DNA from: Roseiarcus sp963824475
GTDB taxonomy: Bacteria > Pseudomonadota > Alphaproteobacteria > Rhizobiales > Beijerinckiaceae
Assembly (NCBI GenBank): GCA_963824475.1
Contig: CAWGPR010000012.1
Coordinates: 992,001-1,056,000, forward strand
Direction: 5' to 3'
Length of the DNA: 64,000 bases
Notes under the pieces: generated by a model
What the model was told of the DNA's origin: nothing
The model's database searches: none
The model's input: only the letters and a program-made list of their open reading frames with translations
Program-made: the position numbers and the translations under genes
Part shown: positions 50,548 through 58,515 of the stretch, piece after piece
Layout: every line of letters starts with the position of its first letter
How positions within the stretch are numbered: the first letter of the stretch is position 1

Positions 50548-51924
50548 ATGAACGCGCCCGATGCGATGAAGCCCCGGATGCGGCCCTTTCTTCCGGCGAC
50601 CGCGGATTTTGTCAGCGGAAAAGATTCGCCGCGCCAGTTTCTCGAGCGCTGCATCGCCGACCTCGACGCCTGGGAGCCGAAGATCGGCGCCTTCGTCACG
50701 CTCAATCTCGCCGCAGCGCGGGCGGCGGCGGATCTCTCGTCGAAGCGCTGGCGGGCGGGCGAGCCGCTTTCGCTGATCGACGGCATGCCGATCGGCGTCA
50801 AGGACATCATCGAAACGATCGACATGCCGACAGAGAACGGCTCGCCGCTGTTTGCCGGCTTTCGCAGCGGGCGCGACAGCGCGAGCGTCGCGGCGCTGCG
50901 GGAGGCCGGCGCGGTGATCCTTGGCAAGACGGTGACGACCGAGTTCGCATGGATGGAGCCGCGCGCGACCCGCAATCCGTGGGATGAGACCCGCACGCCC
51001 GGCGGCTCCAGCAGCGGTTCGGCCGCGGCGGTCGCCGTCGGCGCCGTCAGCGTCGCGCTCGGCACTCAAGTGTTCGGCTCGATCTTGCGGCCGGCAAGCT
51101 TCTGCGGCTGCTTCGGCTTTAAGCCGACGGTCGGCGCGATCAACCGCGGCGGCAGCCATGACGCCCTTTCCCAGAGCACGCATGGCCCACTTGCCGCTGC
51201 TCTGCCGGAGGCGTGGCAGGTCGCCTACGAGATCTCCAACCGTGTGGGCGGAGACCCGGGCTTGCCAGGCCTCTACGGTCCGCCGACCTACCCCACGCCG
51301 TCTGCGCCGCGCCGACTTGCGGTCCTGGAGACCGACGGCTGGGCGGTGGCGGCGTCAGCGGCGAAGGAAGCGTTCGCGGAAGCGACGGCGAGACTGAGAT
51401 CAGCGGGCGTCATGCTGGCGTCGCGCCGCGAAAGCGAAACGGTCGCCGCGGTCGAAGACGCGATCCACGGCGCGCGGGAACTCTCCGCGAACATCATCGC
51501 CTGGGAGTCGCGCTGGCCGCTCAACACCTACCGCGCGCGAGACGCCAGCAAACTCAGCCAGGCGATGCACGACCTCGGCGCGCGCGCTGACGCGATGACC
51601 CTCGACGATTATCGCCGCGACATCAGGGAACGCGAGAGGTGGCGAGCGGCCTATCAAGCGCTGGCGGCGGAATTCGACGCCTGCCTGACCCTGACGGCGC
51701 CAGGCGCCGCCCCGGTCGGCCTGGGATGGACAGGGGACCCGGCGTTCGTGGTTCCGGGATCGATGCTCGGGGTTCCAACGATCTCGATTCCGGCGCTTCA
51801 GGACGGCGGCCTTCCGCTCGGGCTTCAGTTGCTCGGGTTCGCCGACGCCGACGCGGCGCTGTTTTCGACCGCGGGCGGCGTGCTGGGGCTGTTGGAAAAA
51901 GGCGGACCGGCGCGCGGCGCTTAG
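50548..51924 (+). CDS. Amidase (amidase signature family)
   Basis: The start at 50548 (MNAPDAMKPRMRPFLPATAD) follows a GGAAGCGAG leader and gives 458 residues. The Ser-cis-Ser-Lys triad is visible: K85 in GVKDIIET, S155 in the TPGGSSSGSAAA loop, and the nucleophile S178 in FGSILRPAS. PIGVKDI and FKPTVGAINRGG are further signature blocks. Relatives include AtzE-type 1-carboxybiuret/allophanate-like hydrolases, GatA and indoleacetamide hydrolases; the substrate here cannot be named. The IS630 copy ends 153 bases upstream and may have separated it from earlier partner genes or its promoter. Confidence 0.88.
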   Translation: MNAPDAMKPRMRPFLPATADFVSGKDSPRQFLERCIADLDAWEPKIGAFVTLNLAAARAAADLSSKRWRAGEPLSLIDGMPIGVKDIIETIDMPTENGSPLFAGFRSGRDSASVAALREAGAVILGKTVTTEFAWMEPRATRNPWDETRTPGGSSSGSAAAVAVGAVSVALGTQVFGSILRPASFCGCFGFKPTVGAINRGGSHDALSQSTHGPLAAALPEAWQVAYEISNRVGGDPGLPGLYGPPTYPTPSAPRRLAVLETDGWAVAASAAKEAFAEATARLRSAGVMLASRRESETVAAVEDAIHGARELSANIIAWESRWPLNTYRARDASKLSQAMHDLGARADAMTLDDYRRDIRERERWRAAYQALAAEFDACLTLTAPGAAPVGLGWTGDPAFVVPGSMLGVPTISIPALQDGGLPLGLQLLGFADADAALFSTAGGVLGLLEKGGPARGA

Positions 51925-52369
51925 GGCCTTTTGCTCTTGAGTTTACGCGCGGACCGCCCCGACGCGTCTCCTCCCCCCTTGTGGGGGAGGATCAAGGAGG
52001 GGGTCGCGCCGTCGGCGCATTCGATAATCCCCTCGGCCCGCGGGACCCCCCACCCCTGCCCGCCCCCACAAGTGGGGCGGGTGCGCTAACGCCATTGATT
52101 CTACCGAAATGCAGCAGGCTCTTGGGCGCCGGCAGCGCCACCTCAAGGCAGATGCGAACAAGCGACTGGGCGACCTCGTCCGAGGTTTCGCAAACCGACG
52201 CGATCGACGAGCGTTGAAGCGACTTGCCGGAGTGATGGGACTGTAACCGGCCGAGAACAGCGTAAACCTTTTTCTGACTTTTCCACACGTGTGTCGGAAC
52301 AAACCCATTCGGTCGCCGTTTTGCGAAATGTGGCGAAACGCGCCAGCCCTGCCGTCAATGGGTCACGTT
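51925..52369. other. Intergenic region after the amidase, mostly repeat
   Basis: The first 200 bases are the palindrome-rich repeat listed next. From 52130 to 52369 no gene is convincing. A GTGTCGG/CACACG-type region around 52285 and an AT-richer tract at 52260-52330 may contain the promoter for the small membrane protein gene. Confidence 0.4.
51939..52121 (+). repeat. About 180-bp palindrome-rich repeat, copy A
   Basis: Runs from GAGTTTACGCG to GAAATGCAGCAGGCTC. It includes CTCCCCC-TTGTGGGGGAGG and CCGCCCCCACAAGTGGGGCGG hairpins and the stretch GTCGGCGCATTCGATAATCC. Copy B at 59519-59739 is the reverse complement with an insertion of about 40 bases. Each copy begins just after a stop codon, so it behaves like a 3' intergenic element. 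Confidence 0.8.
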
Positions 52370-52570
52370 ATGTCCCTGATCTTGCCGATTTCGTTTGTGG
52401 CGACGTTGATCTGTGTCTTAGTTGCGATTGACTGGGAGTTGTATCAACAGGTCCTTTTCCTCGGCGCAGCCCTCTCCGCAACGGTGTGGGTATGCTCGCT
52501 CGAAGCCTGGAGCCAGGAAGCGCCGAGTGGCGGCGACGGCGAGCGAGGCCACCACCATCGAGCCGAATAA
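52370..52570 (+). CDS. Possible small two-helix membrane protein
   Basis: The 66-residue frame from the ATG at 52370 begins MSLILPISFVATLICVLVAI, has a short loop DWELYQQ, a second hydrophobic segment (VLFLGAALSATVWVCSLEAW) and a hydrophilic tail rich in Gly, Glu and His. No ribosome-binding sequence stands out and no family is recognised. The frame extends upstream to 52289 but the extension has no helix. It converges on the SDR gene with 11 bases between. Confidence 0.4.
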   Translation: MSLILPISFVATLICVLVAIDWELYQQVLFLGAALSATVWVCSLEAWSQEAPSGGDGERGHHHRAE

Positions 52571-52581
52571 GGAACACTCGG

Positions 52582-53364
52582 CTAGAACCCCTCGCCGCCG
52601 TCGACGGTCAGCACATGGCCCAGGATGTGGCGCGCGCGGTCGCTGCACAGGAAGAGGACGGCTTCGGCGACATCGTCGCCATCCGCGATGCGGCCGGCCG
52701 GGATTCGGGCAAGCACCGCCTTCTCGTCGAGCCGGCCGGTCCGGAGGTCCTCCAGCACCCCCGCGGTCGCGACATGGCCAGGCGCGACCGCGTTGACGCG
52801 CAGGCCCTTCCCCGCCCACTCGACCGCCATTGATCGCGTCAAGCTGTCGAGCGCCGCCTTCGACGCGGAATAAAGGCCGACGCCGAGCGCCGGGCGTCCG
52901 GCGGCGATGCTGCTGACGTTGACGATCGCCCCGCCCCGCTTGTGGTCGATCACCCAGCGCGCGAACGCGCGGGCCGCGTTGAGCGGGCCAATGGCGTTGA
53001 CCGCGAAAAACCGGGCCGCCTCCGCAGCGTCGGCGTCAATCAGCGGTAGAACAGCGAAACGAGCCGCGTTGTTGACGAGAATGTCGACCGCGCCCAGGCG
53101 CTCGACCGTCGCTGCGATCATCCGTTCGCAGTCGGCGGCCTCCGCCACGTCGGCTGCGACCGGCACGACCGGCGGTCCGCATTCGTCCTCGATCGCCGCC
53201 GCCGAACGGACGAGCGTGTCTTTGGTGCGCCCAGCGATGGCGACCCACGCCCCGTGTTGGGCGAAGGCGCGCGCGATCGCATAGCCGATCCCCGCGCCGC
53301 CGCCGGTCACGAGCGCGACCTTGCCGTCGAACTCAAGAGGCTCCCAAGCTGTCGTTTCCGTCAC
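52582..53364 (-). CDS. SDR-family NAD(P)-dependent oxidoreductase
   Basis: A classical short-chain dehydrogenase of 260 residues. It has TGGGAGIGYAIARAFAQHGA with the TGxxxGxG nucleotide site (about 19-26), NNAARFA, the catalytic Ser in NVSSIAAGRPALG, and the Tyr-x3-Lys pair as YSASKAA. It ends CSDRARHILGHVLTVDGGEGF, a standard tail. Substrate unknown. It is 24 bases downstream of the pterin dehydratase gene on the same strand. Confidence 0.9.
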   Translation of the reverse strand: MTETTAWEPLEFDGKVALVTGGGAGIGYAIARAFAQHGAWVAIAGRTKDTLVRSAAAIEDECGPPVVPVAADVAEAADCERMIAATVERLGAVDILVNNAARFAVLPLIDADAAEAARFFAVNAIGPLNAARAFARWVIDHKRGGAIVNVSSIAAGRPALGVGLYSASKAALDSLTRSMAVEWAGKGLRVNAVAPGHVATAGVLEDLRTGRLDEKAVLARIPAGRIADGDDVAEAVLFLCSDRARHILGHVLTVDGGEGF

Positions 53365-53388
53365 CTGCCGTCCCTTGCCGCCCTCGGG

Positions 53389-53700
53389 TCAGGCCATCGA
53401 CTGGAAGCGGCGCGCGAGCGAGCTGATGTGCTTCGCCGTCTCAATGTCGAGATCGGTAATCTTCATGCCGGCGTCATGGGTGCAGAACGAGAACGATAGG
53501 ATGTTGTAGGAATTGTGGAATTCGGGATGATGGTTCATCACTTCCGCCTGGATGGCCACTTCGACAATGAAGGCGATCGCATCGCGAAAGGTCTTGAGCT
53601 CGAACCGGGCCTCGATATTGGGCGCCTTCAAGGACCAGTCGGGCAGTTCGGCCAGCGCGGCGCGAATCTCGGCGTCGCTCAGAATCCTGTAATGCGCCAT
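53389..53700 (-). CDS. 4a-hydroxytetrahydrobiopterin dehydratase (PCD/DCoH)
   Basis: Dehydrates 4a-hydroxytetrahydropterin to quinonoid dihydropterin after aromatic amino-acid hydroxylation, or acts more generally in pterin recycling or molybdopterin use. The 103-residue protein shows the family motif AEVMNHHPEFHNSYNILSF with the catalytic His pair and the later THDAG-x-K-I-T-D-LD. The usual GG of THDAGG is GM here. No phenylalanine hydroxylase is adjacent. It is transcribed with the DUF4239 gene 17 bases upstream. Confidence 0.93.
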   Translation of the reverse strand: MAHYRILSDAEIRAALAELPDWSLKAPNIEARFELKTFRDAIAFIVEVAIQAEVMNHHPEFHNSYNILSFSFCTHDAGMKITDLDIETAKHISSLARRFQSMA

Positions 53701-53717
53701 GGGTTTGCCTCCTTAAC

Positions 53718-54503
53718 TCAGTGAGCGGCGCTCGGATTTGCCGCGCTCGGCTGGTCGAGCTGGACGATCGCCTGCTCGAGGGCGACTGGGGAAACGCGAA
53801 TTGAGCTGGTGTAGGGCTTGTTGAATTCGAGGATGAGAAAGATCGCAAGCGCCACCGAAGCGGCGCCGAGCACGAGCATCGCCACGGTGGTCGGGTTCGG
53901 CCGCGACAAGAGGCCCATGCCGCCAAACATGAGGCACGACCAGGCTGTGACGGCATAGATGAGCGGCCAGGACACTGGCGTCTCGGCTTGCATCGACATG
54001 AGCAGCCGGTTCTCGCCGATGAACGCGTAGTTGCGGCGCGCCTCATCCAGCAAATGCGTCTGCGCCGGGGTCGCCGGCTTCAGGCTATCGAAATAGCTGC
54101 TCATGTCGCTCATCGCCTTGAATGAGGCGTCATAGGCTTCGGAAGCCAATTCCGCTGTTCCCCAGAATTGCTCATGCGCCCAGACGAGATCGCGCCGCAG
54201 GATCTCCCGAGCTTTGTCGCCCTCCGGTCCGTACTGGCGCATTTCCAGATCGAATTCGAGCGCCCGCGCCGCAATGGTCTGGAGTTCGGTCTGTTGGGTG
54301 CTGAACACGCCATAGGCGGTCCAGATCAGGAGCCCGAGCACCAAAGCGAGAAGCAGGGTCAGGAGCCCGACCACGCCGCCGATCATGTCGCGGGAGCGTT
54401 CGGCGGTATGACCCTCCGGCAGCAGCCGCTGCAGCGTGAGGCCCGCCATGCCGCTCACGGCGATCAGCACGCCGACGACAAGCGCAATCGTGAGCGAGCT
54501 CAT
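53718..54503 (-). CDS. DUF4239/bestrophin-like membrane protein
   Basis: The start at 54503 (MSSLTIALVVGVLIAVSGMAG) gives 261 residues; the frame upstream to 54728 is not protein-like. The layout is typical of DUF4239: two N-terminal helices (residues 3-24 and 44-66), a long cytoplasmic helical stretch with TQQTELQTIAARALEFDLEMRQYGPEG, and two C-terminal helices (about 180-230). Function unknown; relation to bestrophin-like channels is only structural speculation. It precedes the PCD gene. Confidence 0.8.
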   Translation of the reverse strand: MSSLTIALVVGVLIAVSGMAGLTLQRLLPEGHTAERSRDMIGGVVGLLTLLLALVLGLLIWTAYGVFSTQQTELQTIAARALEFDLEMRQYGPEGDKAREILRRDLVWAHEQFWGTAELASEAYDASFKAMSDMSSYFDSLKPATPAQTHLLDEARRNYAFIGENRLLMSMQAETPVSWPLIYAVTAWSCLMFGGMGLLSRPNPTTVAMLVLGAASVALAIFLILEFNKPYTSSIRVSPVALEQAIVQLDQPSAANPSAAH

Positions 54504-54586
54504 TTCGGGCGCCCCACCTCCCCCGGAGGCGCTTCTCGTGACACGTCCGGGAGGCTCCGTCCAGGGCCCGGGACGAGGGGCGCGCT

Positions 54587-55435
54587 TCAGGCCTTGGCGA
54601 ATTTGGCGAAAGCGTCCTTGTAGGCGGGATGCCAGCGGGAGAGCGGCGGCCGGTTCTCGACGATGTCGCCCGCGGCCCAAAGAATGCGGCGTTCGTCCAG
54701 TTCGCGCCGCACGTCGTTGTCGGGGCAAAGAATGTAGAAATCGCCTTTCCCCATCGACGTCAGCATGAAGTCGACGACCTCATCCGGAGTCCACGCGGCG
54801 GGCGGCTTCCCGGTTCTCGATCCCGCGGTCATGCCCGTGAAGGTGAAGCCCGGAATGAGGAGATGGGCGCTGACGCGACAGCCGTCGATATTGCGCAATT
54901 CGTGCGCCAGCGCCTCGGTCACAACCTTCACCCCCGCTTTCGAGACATTGTAGGCCGTGTCCCCGGGCGGACAGGTGATCCCTTGCTTGGAGCCGGTGTT
55001 GACGATCGCCCCCGCCGTCCCCTGCCGGATCATGTCGGGAGCGAAGGCCTGCACGCCGTTGATCACGCCCCAGAGATTGACGTCGAGGATGCGCCGCCAG
55101 CGGGCCGGATCGCCGAACAATTCGCCGCCTCCTCCGGTTCCGGCGTTGTTCATGAGCACGGCGACCTCGCCGAACGCGTCGAAGACCGAGGTCTTCAGCC
55201 GCTGGACGTCGTCAAGATTGCTAACGTCGACGGTGAACGATCGCACGTGGTCCGGATCCGCCGCGGTCGCGCGGACCTTCGCGGCGGCGGCCTCGAGCGC
55301 GTCGGTATTCGCGTCCGCCATGCACACCTTCATGCCGAGCGCGGCGAACTTGGCCGACGCAGCCAGGCCAATGCCGCTGGCCGCTCCGGTGACGACCGCG
55401 ACCCGGTTCGCGGCCAAAGCGGGATGATTGGGCAC
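54587..55435 (-). CDS. SDR-family oxidoreductase
   Basis: A second short-chain dehydrogenase. The start is taken as GTG at 55435 because GGAGG lies 7 bases upstream; this gives 282 residues beginning MPNHPALAANRVAVVTGAA. TGAASGIGLA binds the cofactor, LMNNAGTGG is the conserved NAG block, and YNVSKAGVK holds the catalytic Tyr and Lys. Ser is in VNTGSKQGIT. The C-terminal extension (DVVENRPPLSRWH-like) is longer than the minimum. Substrate unknown. No close paralogy to the SDR at 52582 beyond the fold. Confidence 0.9.
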   Translation of the reverse strand: MPNHPALAANRVAVVTGAASGIGLAASAKFAALGMKVCMADANTDALEAAAAKVRATAADPDHVRSFTVDVSNLDDVQRLKTSVFDAFGEVAVLMNNAGTGGGGELFGDPARWRRILDVNLWGVINGVQAFAPDMIRQGTAGAIVNTGSKQGITCPPGDTAYNVSKAGVKVVTEALAHELRNIDGCRVSAHLLIPGFTFTGMTAGSRTGKPPAAWTPDEVVDFMLTSMGKGDFYILCPDNDVRRELDERRILWAAGDIVENRPPLSRWHPAYKDAFAKFAKA

Positions 55436-55742
55436 GTGAAGTCCTCCGATTTTGGAAGTCGGGGCGCTTACATCACGCCAAGCGGACGTCCGCAATCGAC
55501 GCCCGGCGCCGCGGTTGCGCTTGGACTCCGCGAGCACGCTCGGGGGTGCGGCGGGCGATAGCAATTTGATTACAATTTAGCACAACCTCAATTCAATTGC
55601 CGATAACTAAGATCACAACCTGAGCTTGTATCCCATCGATACCCGCCGTATTTTAATAAAAATAGAGCCACCCGATGTCAGGTGTTGGCGGTCTCTGCGC
55701 CAGTCATAAACACGATATGACGGCGATCGGGACGGGAGATGC
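55436..55742. other. AT-rich intergenic region before the PEP-CTERM-type gene
   Basis: From 55560 to 55680 the sequence is clearly lower in GC than its surroundings, with TTTGATTACAATTTAG and TTTTAATAAAAATAG tracts, as expected of a promoter. No exact -35/-10 pair is convincing. GGGACGGGAG near 55730 is the likely ribosome-binding sequence of the gene at 55743. Confidence 0.5.
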
Positions 55743-56291
55743 ATGATGCGCAAGAGTTTGGTTGCCATGATTGCCGCGTCACTGTTCGGCGTTTCGACGG
55801 CGAACGCGGCGGTCTACAAGTTCACCTTCGAGTCGTTCGACGCCGAGCTGACGGCGACGGGGGAAATCACGGTCAATACCGCTGGCCAAGTGACCGGAGC
55901 GTCGGGCGCTATTTCAGGCCTCACCAACCAGACCATCACCGCGGTCACCCCGAACCCGAACTTTTCCAGCCCGGCCTATAGCCCCGACGGTTCTTTCATC
56001 TACAACAACCTGTATCATCCATCGGGGATGGCCTTCGATATCGACGGCCTGTTGTTCGTCACCGCTCAGAATCCGAGCGGCTATTGGAACCTGTGGGGGA
56101 ACTCGCCCGGCGCTTATTCGCTCTGGGAGTCGGTCGGCAGCTATAATTACCCGATTGCGGAGAGCGGAAATCTGACCGTGGCGGCCGCGCCGGAGTTGTC
56201 GACTTGGGCGATGCTGGCGCTGGGGTTGGCGGCGCTCGGCTTCGTTGGCCGCCGGCGCCGCGCGCCGCGATTGGCAGAGAGGCTCGCCTAA
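55743..56291 (+). CDS. PEP-CTERM-type sorted surface protein
   Basis: The 182-residue protein has a signal peptide (MMRKSLVAMIAASLFGVSTA, cleavage near NA-A) and a beta-rich, Ser/Thr/Asn-rich middle (ITVNTAGQVTGASGAISGL). The C-terminal sorting tail is a PEL variant of the PEP motif (AAPELSTWAML), a hydrophobic helix (LALGLAALGFV) and an arginine cluster (GRRRR). This tail targets proteins to exosortase for processing, often with exopolysaccharide. No exosortase is in the window. The AT-rich leader sets this gene apart. Confidence 0.85.
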   Translation: MMRKSLVAMIAASLFGVSTANAAVYKFTFESFDAELTATGEITVNTAGQVTGASGAISGLTNQTITAVTPNPNFSSPAYSPDGSFIYNNLYHPSGMAFDIDGLLFVTAQNPSGYWNLWGNSPGAYSLWESVGSYNYPIAESGNLTVAAAPELSTWAMLALGLAALGFVGRRRRAPRLAERLA

Positions 56292-56597
56292 AAACCGCGA
56301 TGGCTAAAAGCCTTTTCGGGGCCGCCATCCGGGAGCCCTTCCTGTGTCTGGCGCGTGACGCGCGATCGCAATGGCAAGAAAATTAAGCCAGTTTTAAACC
56401 GCCAGGTTGTGGCGCTTGACTCTTGACGTGATTGGGATTTTAACCGTAGTCGGTCGCAATGGCCCAAATCTTACCAAGTTAGGTTGTGGGCGACCGGAAA
56501 AGATCTGGAGCCGCGTGTCATTGCTGAATCCGGGTTCGCGAAAGATCTGATGGTGTCCACTCGCGGAAGAGGGTCTCATTCGCGTATCCGCGGGCCG

Positions 56598-57134
56598 ATG
56601 ACGGCGCCCACAAAGGCGCGCGCGCCGGCGGTCGCGGTCGAAAGCGCCGAAACGCCCGAGGCCGACGCCAATCAGTTGTTCCGGCTCCGCGCCTATTTGG
56701 AAGCGCGTCGACGCCAACGGCGGGCACAGGCGTCTCAGGCCGCCGCCCATTGGAGCCAGGTGGCGAGCCTGATCGCGCAACGCACGGGCGAGAAGCAAGA
56801 CGCCAATTCTCGGACAGAGTGTGGCGTCGACCACGCGGGCGGCAACGAGAGGTTGCGCACGCCCCGACACTTCCGTTTTTTCGAGGCTGATCCAGTGGAC
56901 GAGCTCGAACGCGTTCTTGCCGTCAAACCGCAACGCTTCCGCCTTCAGTTCTTCGGCGTCGGCGCCGATCTTGGCCCGGCCGTCCTCACCGAAAGCGAAA
57001 TTCAAGCTACCGACGCCTCGGGCGCGATCCGCGCCGCGGCGGAAGCGGCCTGGCCGCCGCGAGCGGCCGGCCTACGCGTGCTTGACCTCGAGGGTCGCGA
57101 GATCTTCGAGCGCCTCAAGGCCGACCTGCGATAG
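56598..57134 (+). CDS. Hypothetical protein with a possible conserved C-terminal segment
   Basis: The frame from the ATG at 56598 gives 178 residues: an Ala/Arg-rich helical N-terminus (LRAYLEARRRQRRAQASQAA), a middle of uncertain nature, and a C-terminus (DASGAIRAAAEAAWPPRAAG followed by LRVLDLEGREIFERLKAD) that looks like a genuine small domain. An overlapping minus-strand frame (56394-57005) competes but has no family-like sequence. The true start may be further downstream. Function unknown. Confidence 0.45.
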   Translation: MTAPTKARAPAVAVESAETPEADANQLFRLRAYLEARRRQRRAQASQAAAHWSQVASLIAQRTGEKQDANSRTECGVDHAGGNERLRTPRHFRFFEADPVDELERVLAVKPQRFRLQFFGVGADLGPAVLTESEIQATDASGAIRAAAEAAWPPRAAGLRVLDLEGREIFERLKADLR

Positions 57135-57275
57135 TCCACAAGCGCTCCCCTACCGCAAACGACGCGCGATGCGACGTTGCTGTGGATGCTGTTAGTCTGG
57201 TTCAAAAACATGGCGCAAGCTGCTGAGAAGGTTCGCTGATAGGTCAAGACGCGCGCTCGGTCGCCCATGGCTTCG

Positions 57276-57677
57276 TCACCGACCGGGGGCGGATTGAGGT
57301 CCCTGCAGCAAGCTCACGTGAGCCGCCACGACCCGCCAACCTTCCTCGGTCCTGAGCCAGACCTGGCTCTGTCTTCCAATCGCCGTTGAGCCTGCGCGCT
57401 TGAATTCGGCGTTAGCGGTGGCGAAATCCCGCCCATAGGTGGTGATCACCGTCTTCTCAAGATCGCGCGCCAGGTTGACGGCCGGGCGCCGGGCGCGAAA
57501 CGCGGCGATCTCGTCATAGCCGTAGAGATTCTCGGTCGCGCCATAGCGCAGGGTGTGTGGGCTGTTCCAGAACAGCGCGTCGAGTTCGGCGATGTCATTT
57601 GTGACGAGCGCGCGCTCGTAGCGGGCGAACGCCTTCTCGACCTCGGCGACCACTTCGGGAATGTTGATCTCGATCAT
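57276..57677 (-). CDS. AtzH/HpxZ-like protein (DUF3225, NTF2-like fold)
   Basis: The start at 57677 gives 133 residues (MIEINIPEVVAEVEKAFARY). The block LFWNSPHTLRYGATENLYGYDEI, then FRARRP and the C-terminal GRQSQVWLRTEEGWRVVAAHVS match the HpxZ family of oxalurate catabolism and AtzH of cyanuric-acid breakdown, small NTF2-like enzymes or partners. In known clusters these genes sit with AtzE/AtzG-type amidase genes. Here the nearest amidase is at 50548, with unrelated genes and repeats between, so the cluster looks broken up. Confidence 0.85.
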   Translation of the reverse strand: MIEINIPEVVAEVEKAFARYERALVTNDIAELDALFWNSPHTLRYGATENLYGYDEIAAFRARRPAVNLARDLEKTVITTYGRDFATANAEFKRAGSTAIGRQSQVWLRTEEGWRVVAAHVSLLQGPQSAPGR

Positions 57678-57774
57678 CGGCGACCTCGGTGGCGGCGCCG
57701 CATACGGCACCCAGATTCAACCAGCGCGTGAATTCCTCGCAAGCAAATGCAAATAAAACCCACCCAAAAGCGCC

Positions 57775-58012
57775 TAAACGCTAGCAAAATAGCTAGCGTT
57801 TACTAGCGCTTATTTTTCGGAATCGAGACTTTTCAATGGGTTACAGGCGAGAAAATAAGGAAAAGCTGTCGTCCTTCTCGACTCGCGCACCGGGTTGTGG
57901 TCAGGAGGATTTCAAACAGCGATGCTTCCCCTCTCCCCGCCCTGCCTTCGGCCAAACGCGGATCGATTCCGCCAATGGGAATATGTATAGCGCACATTTC
58001 TGATTTTGTCAA
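57775..58012 (-). repeat. Dispersed element B: promoter, conserved 20-bp box and AAACGCTAG hairpin
   Basis: Opposite-orientation counterpart of 14760-14970. Read on the minus strand it has a promoter (58012-57984), a variable middle of about 120 bases, the exact 20-mer complement at 57827-57846, and a hairpin with TAAACGCTAG (57775-57784), an 8-base loop and CTAGCGTTTA (57793-57802). The middle parts share no sequence, so the conserved pieces are probably under selection or mark recombination sites. Confidence 0.6.
57984..58012 (-). promoter_or_regulatory. Near-consensus sigma-70 promoter in dispersed element B
   Basis: On the minus strand TTGACA (58012-58007) is followed by a 17-base spacer (58006-57990) and TATACA (57989-57984). 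The first spacer bases AAATCAGAAAT are identical to those in element A. It points away from the DNA methyltransferase remnant and towards the conserved box and hairpin. Confidence 0.55.
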
Positions 58013-58132
58013 TGAATTTCGCTTCTATCAATTCGCTATGGACAGAGGGCCGCAATCGACATGGTCCGCCATTCGTTATAAGTTTCAGGCGCTTATCGCG
58101 TCAGCCATGGACGGTGATTTAAATGGCTGGCG

Positions 58133-58515
58133 TCACAGAAGGCGGCCCTGCTGGTCCTCGCTCTCGCGGCTCGCCTTCTTGAGGCTTTCGGTATGGCCGA
58201 AGGGGACTTTGGGATGTTCGCCGTCAATCACTTGCGCGGCGGTGAGGATTTGCAGCTTTAGGAATTTCCGCCCGCCCGTCTCATAGAAGCCGGCGGAGGC
58301 GGCCTCCTTCTCCATCTCGCGGGTTGGATTGTTGAGCGTGAGGAAGATTCCGAGCGCCGCGTCCTCGCGCTCCATCGTGCCTTGGAGATCGCGGATGTGG
58401 GCCGGGAGGCGTTCGAGTTGAACGGCGGATCGAGATAGACGAGGTCGACGCTTTCGCTCGCGATGCTGGCGCGCAGCACGTCGAGATTGTCGCCGTAATA
58501 GAGCTTGTTGGTCAT
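58133..58515 (-). pseudogene. Site-specific DNA methyltransferase remnant
   Basis: The N-terminal part (MTNKLYYGDNLDVLRASIAS, then VDLVYLDPPFNSN with the catalytic DPPF motif) is in one frame from 58515. The sequence then switches frame and skips most of the protein, resuming with TMEREDAALGIFLTLNNPTR and GFYETGGRKFLKLQILTAAQVI to the stop at 58133. These belong to the beginning and later part of a type III/orphan amino-methyltransferase of about 450 residues or more. Several hundred bases are missing plus a frameshift, so no activity is expected. Confidence 0.8.

Noticed and set aside
56394..57005. 203-codon minus-strand frame
   Set aside because: It lies opposite the frame at 56598-57134 and contains no recognisable domain or signal; its Arg/Ala/Gly composition is typical of a shadow frame.
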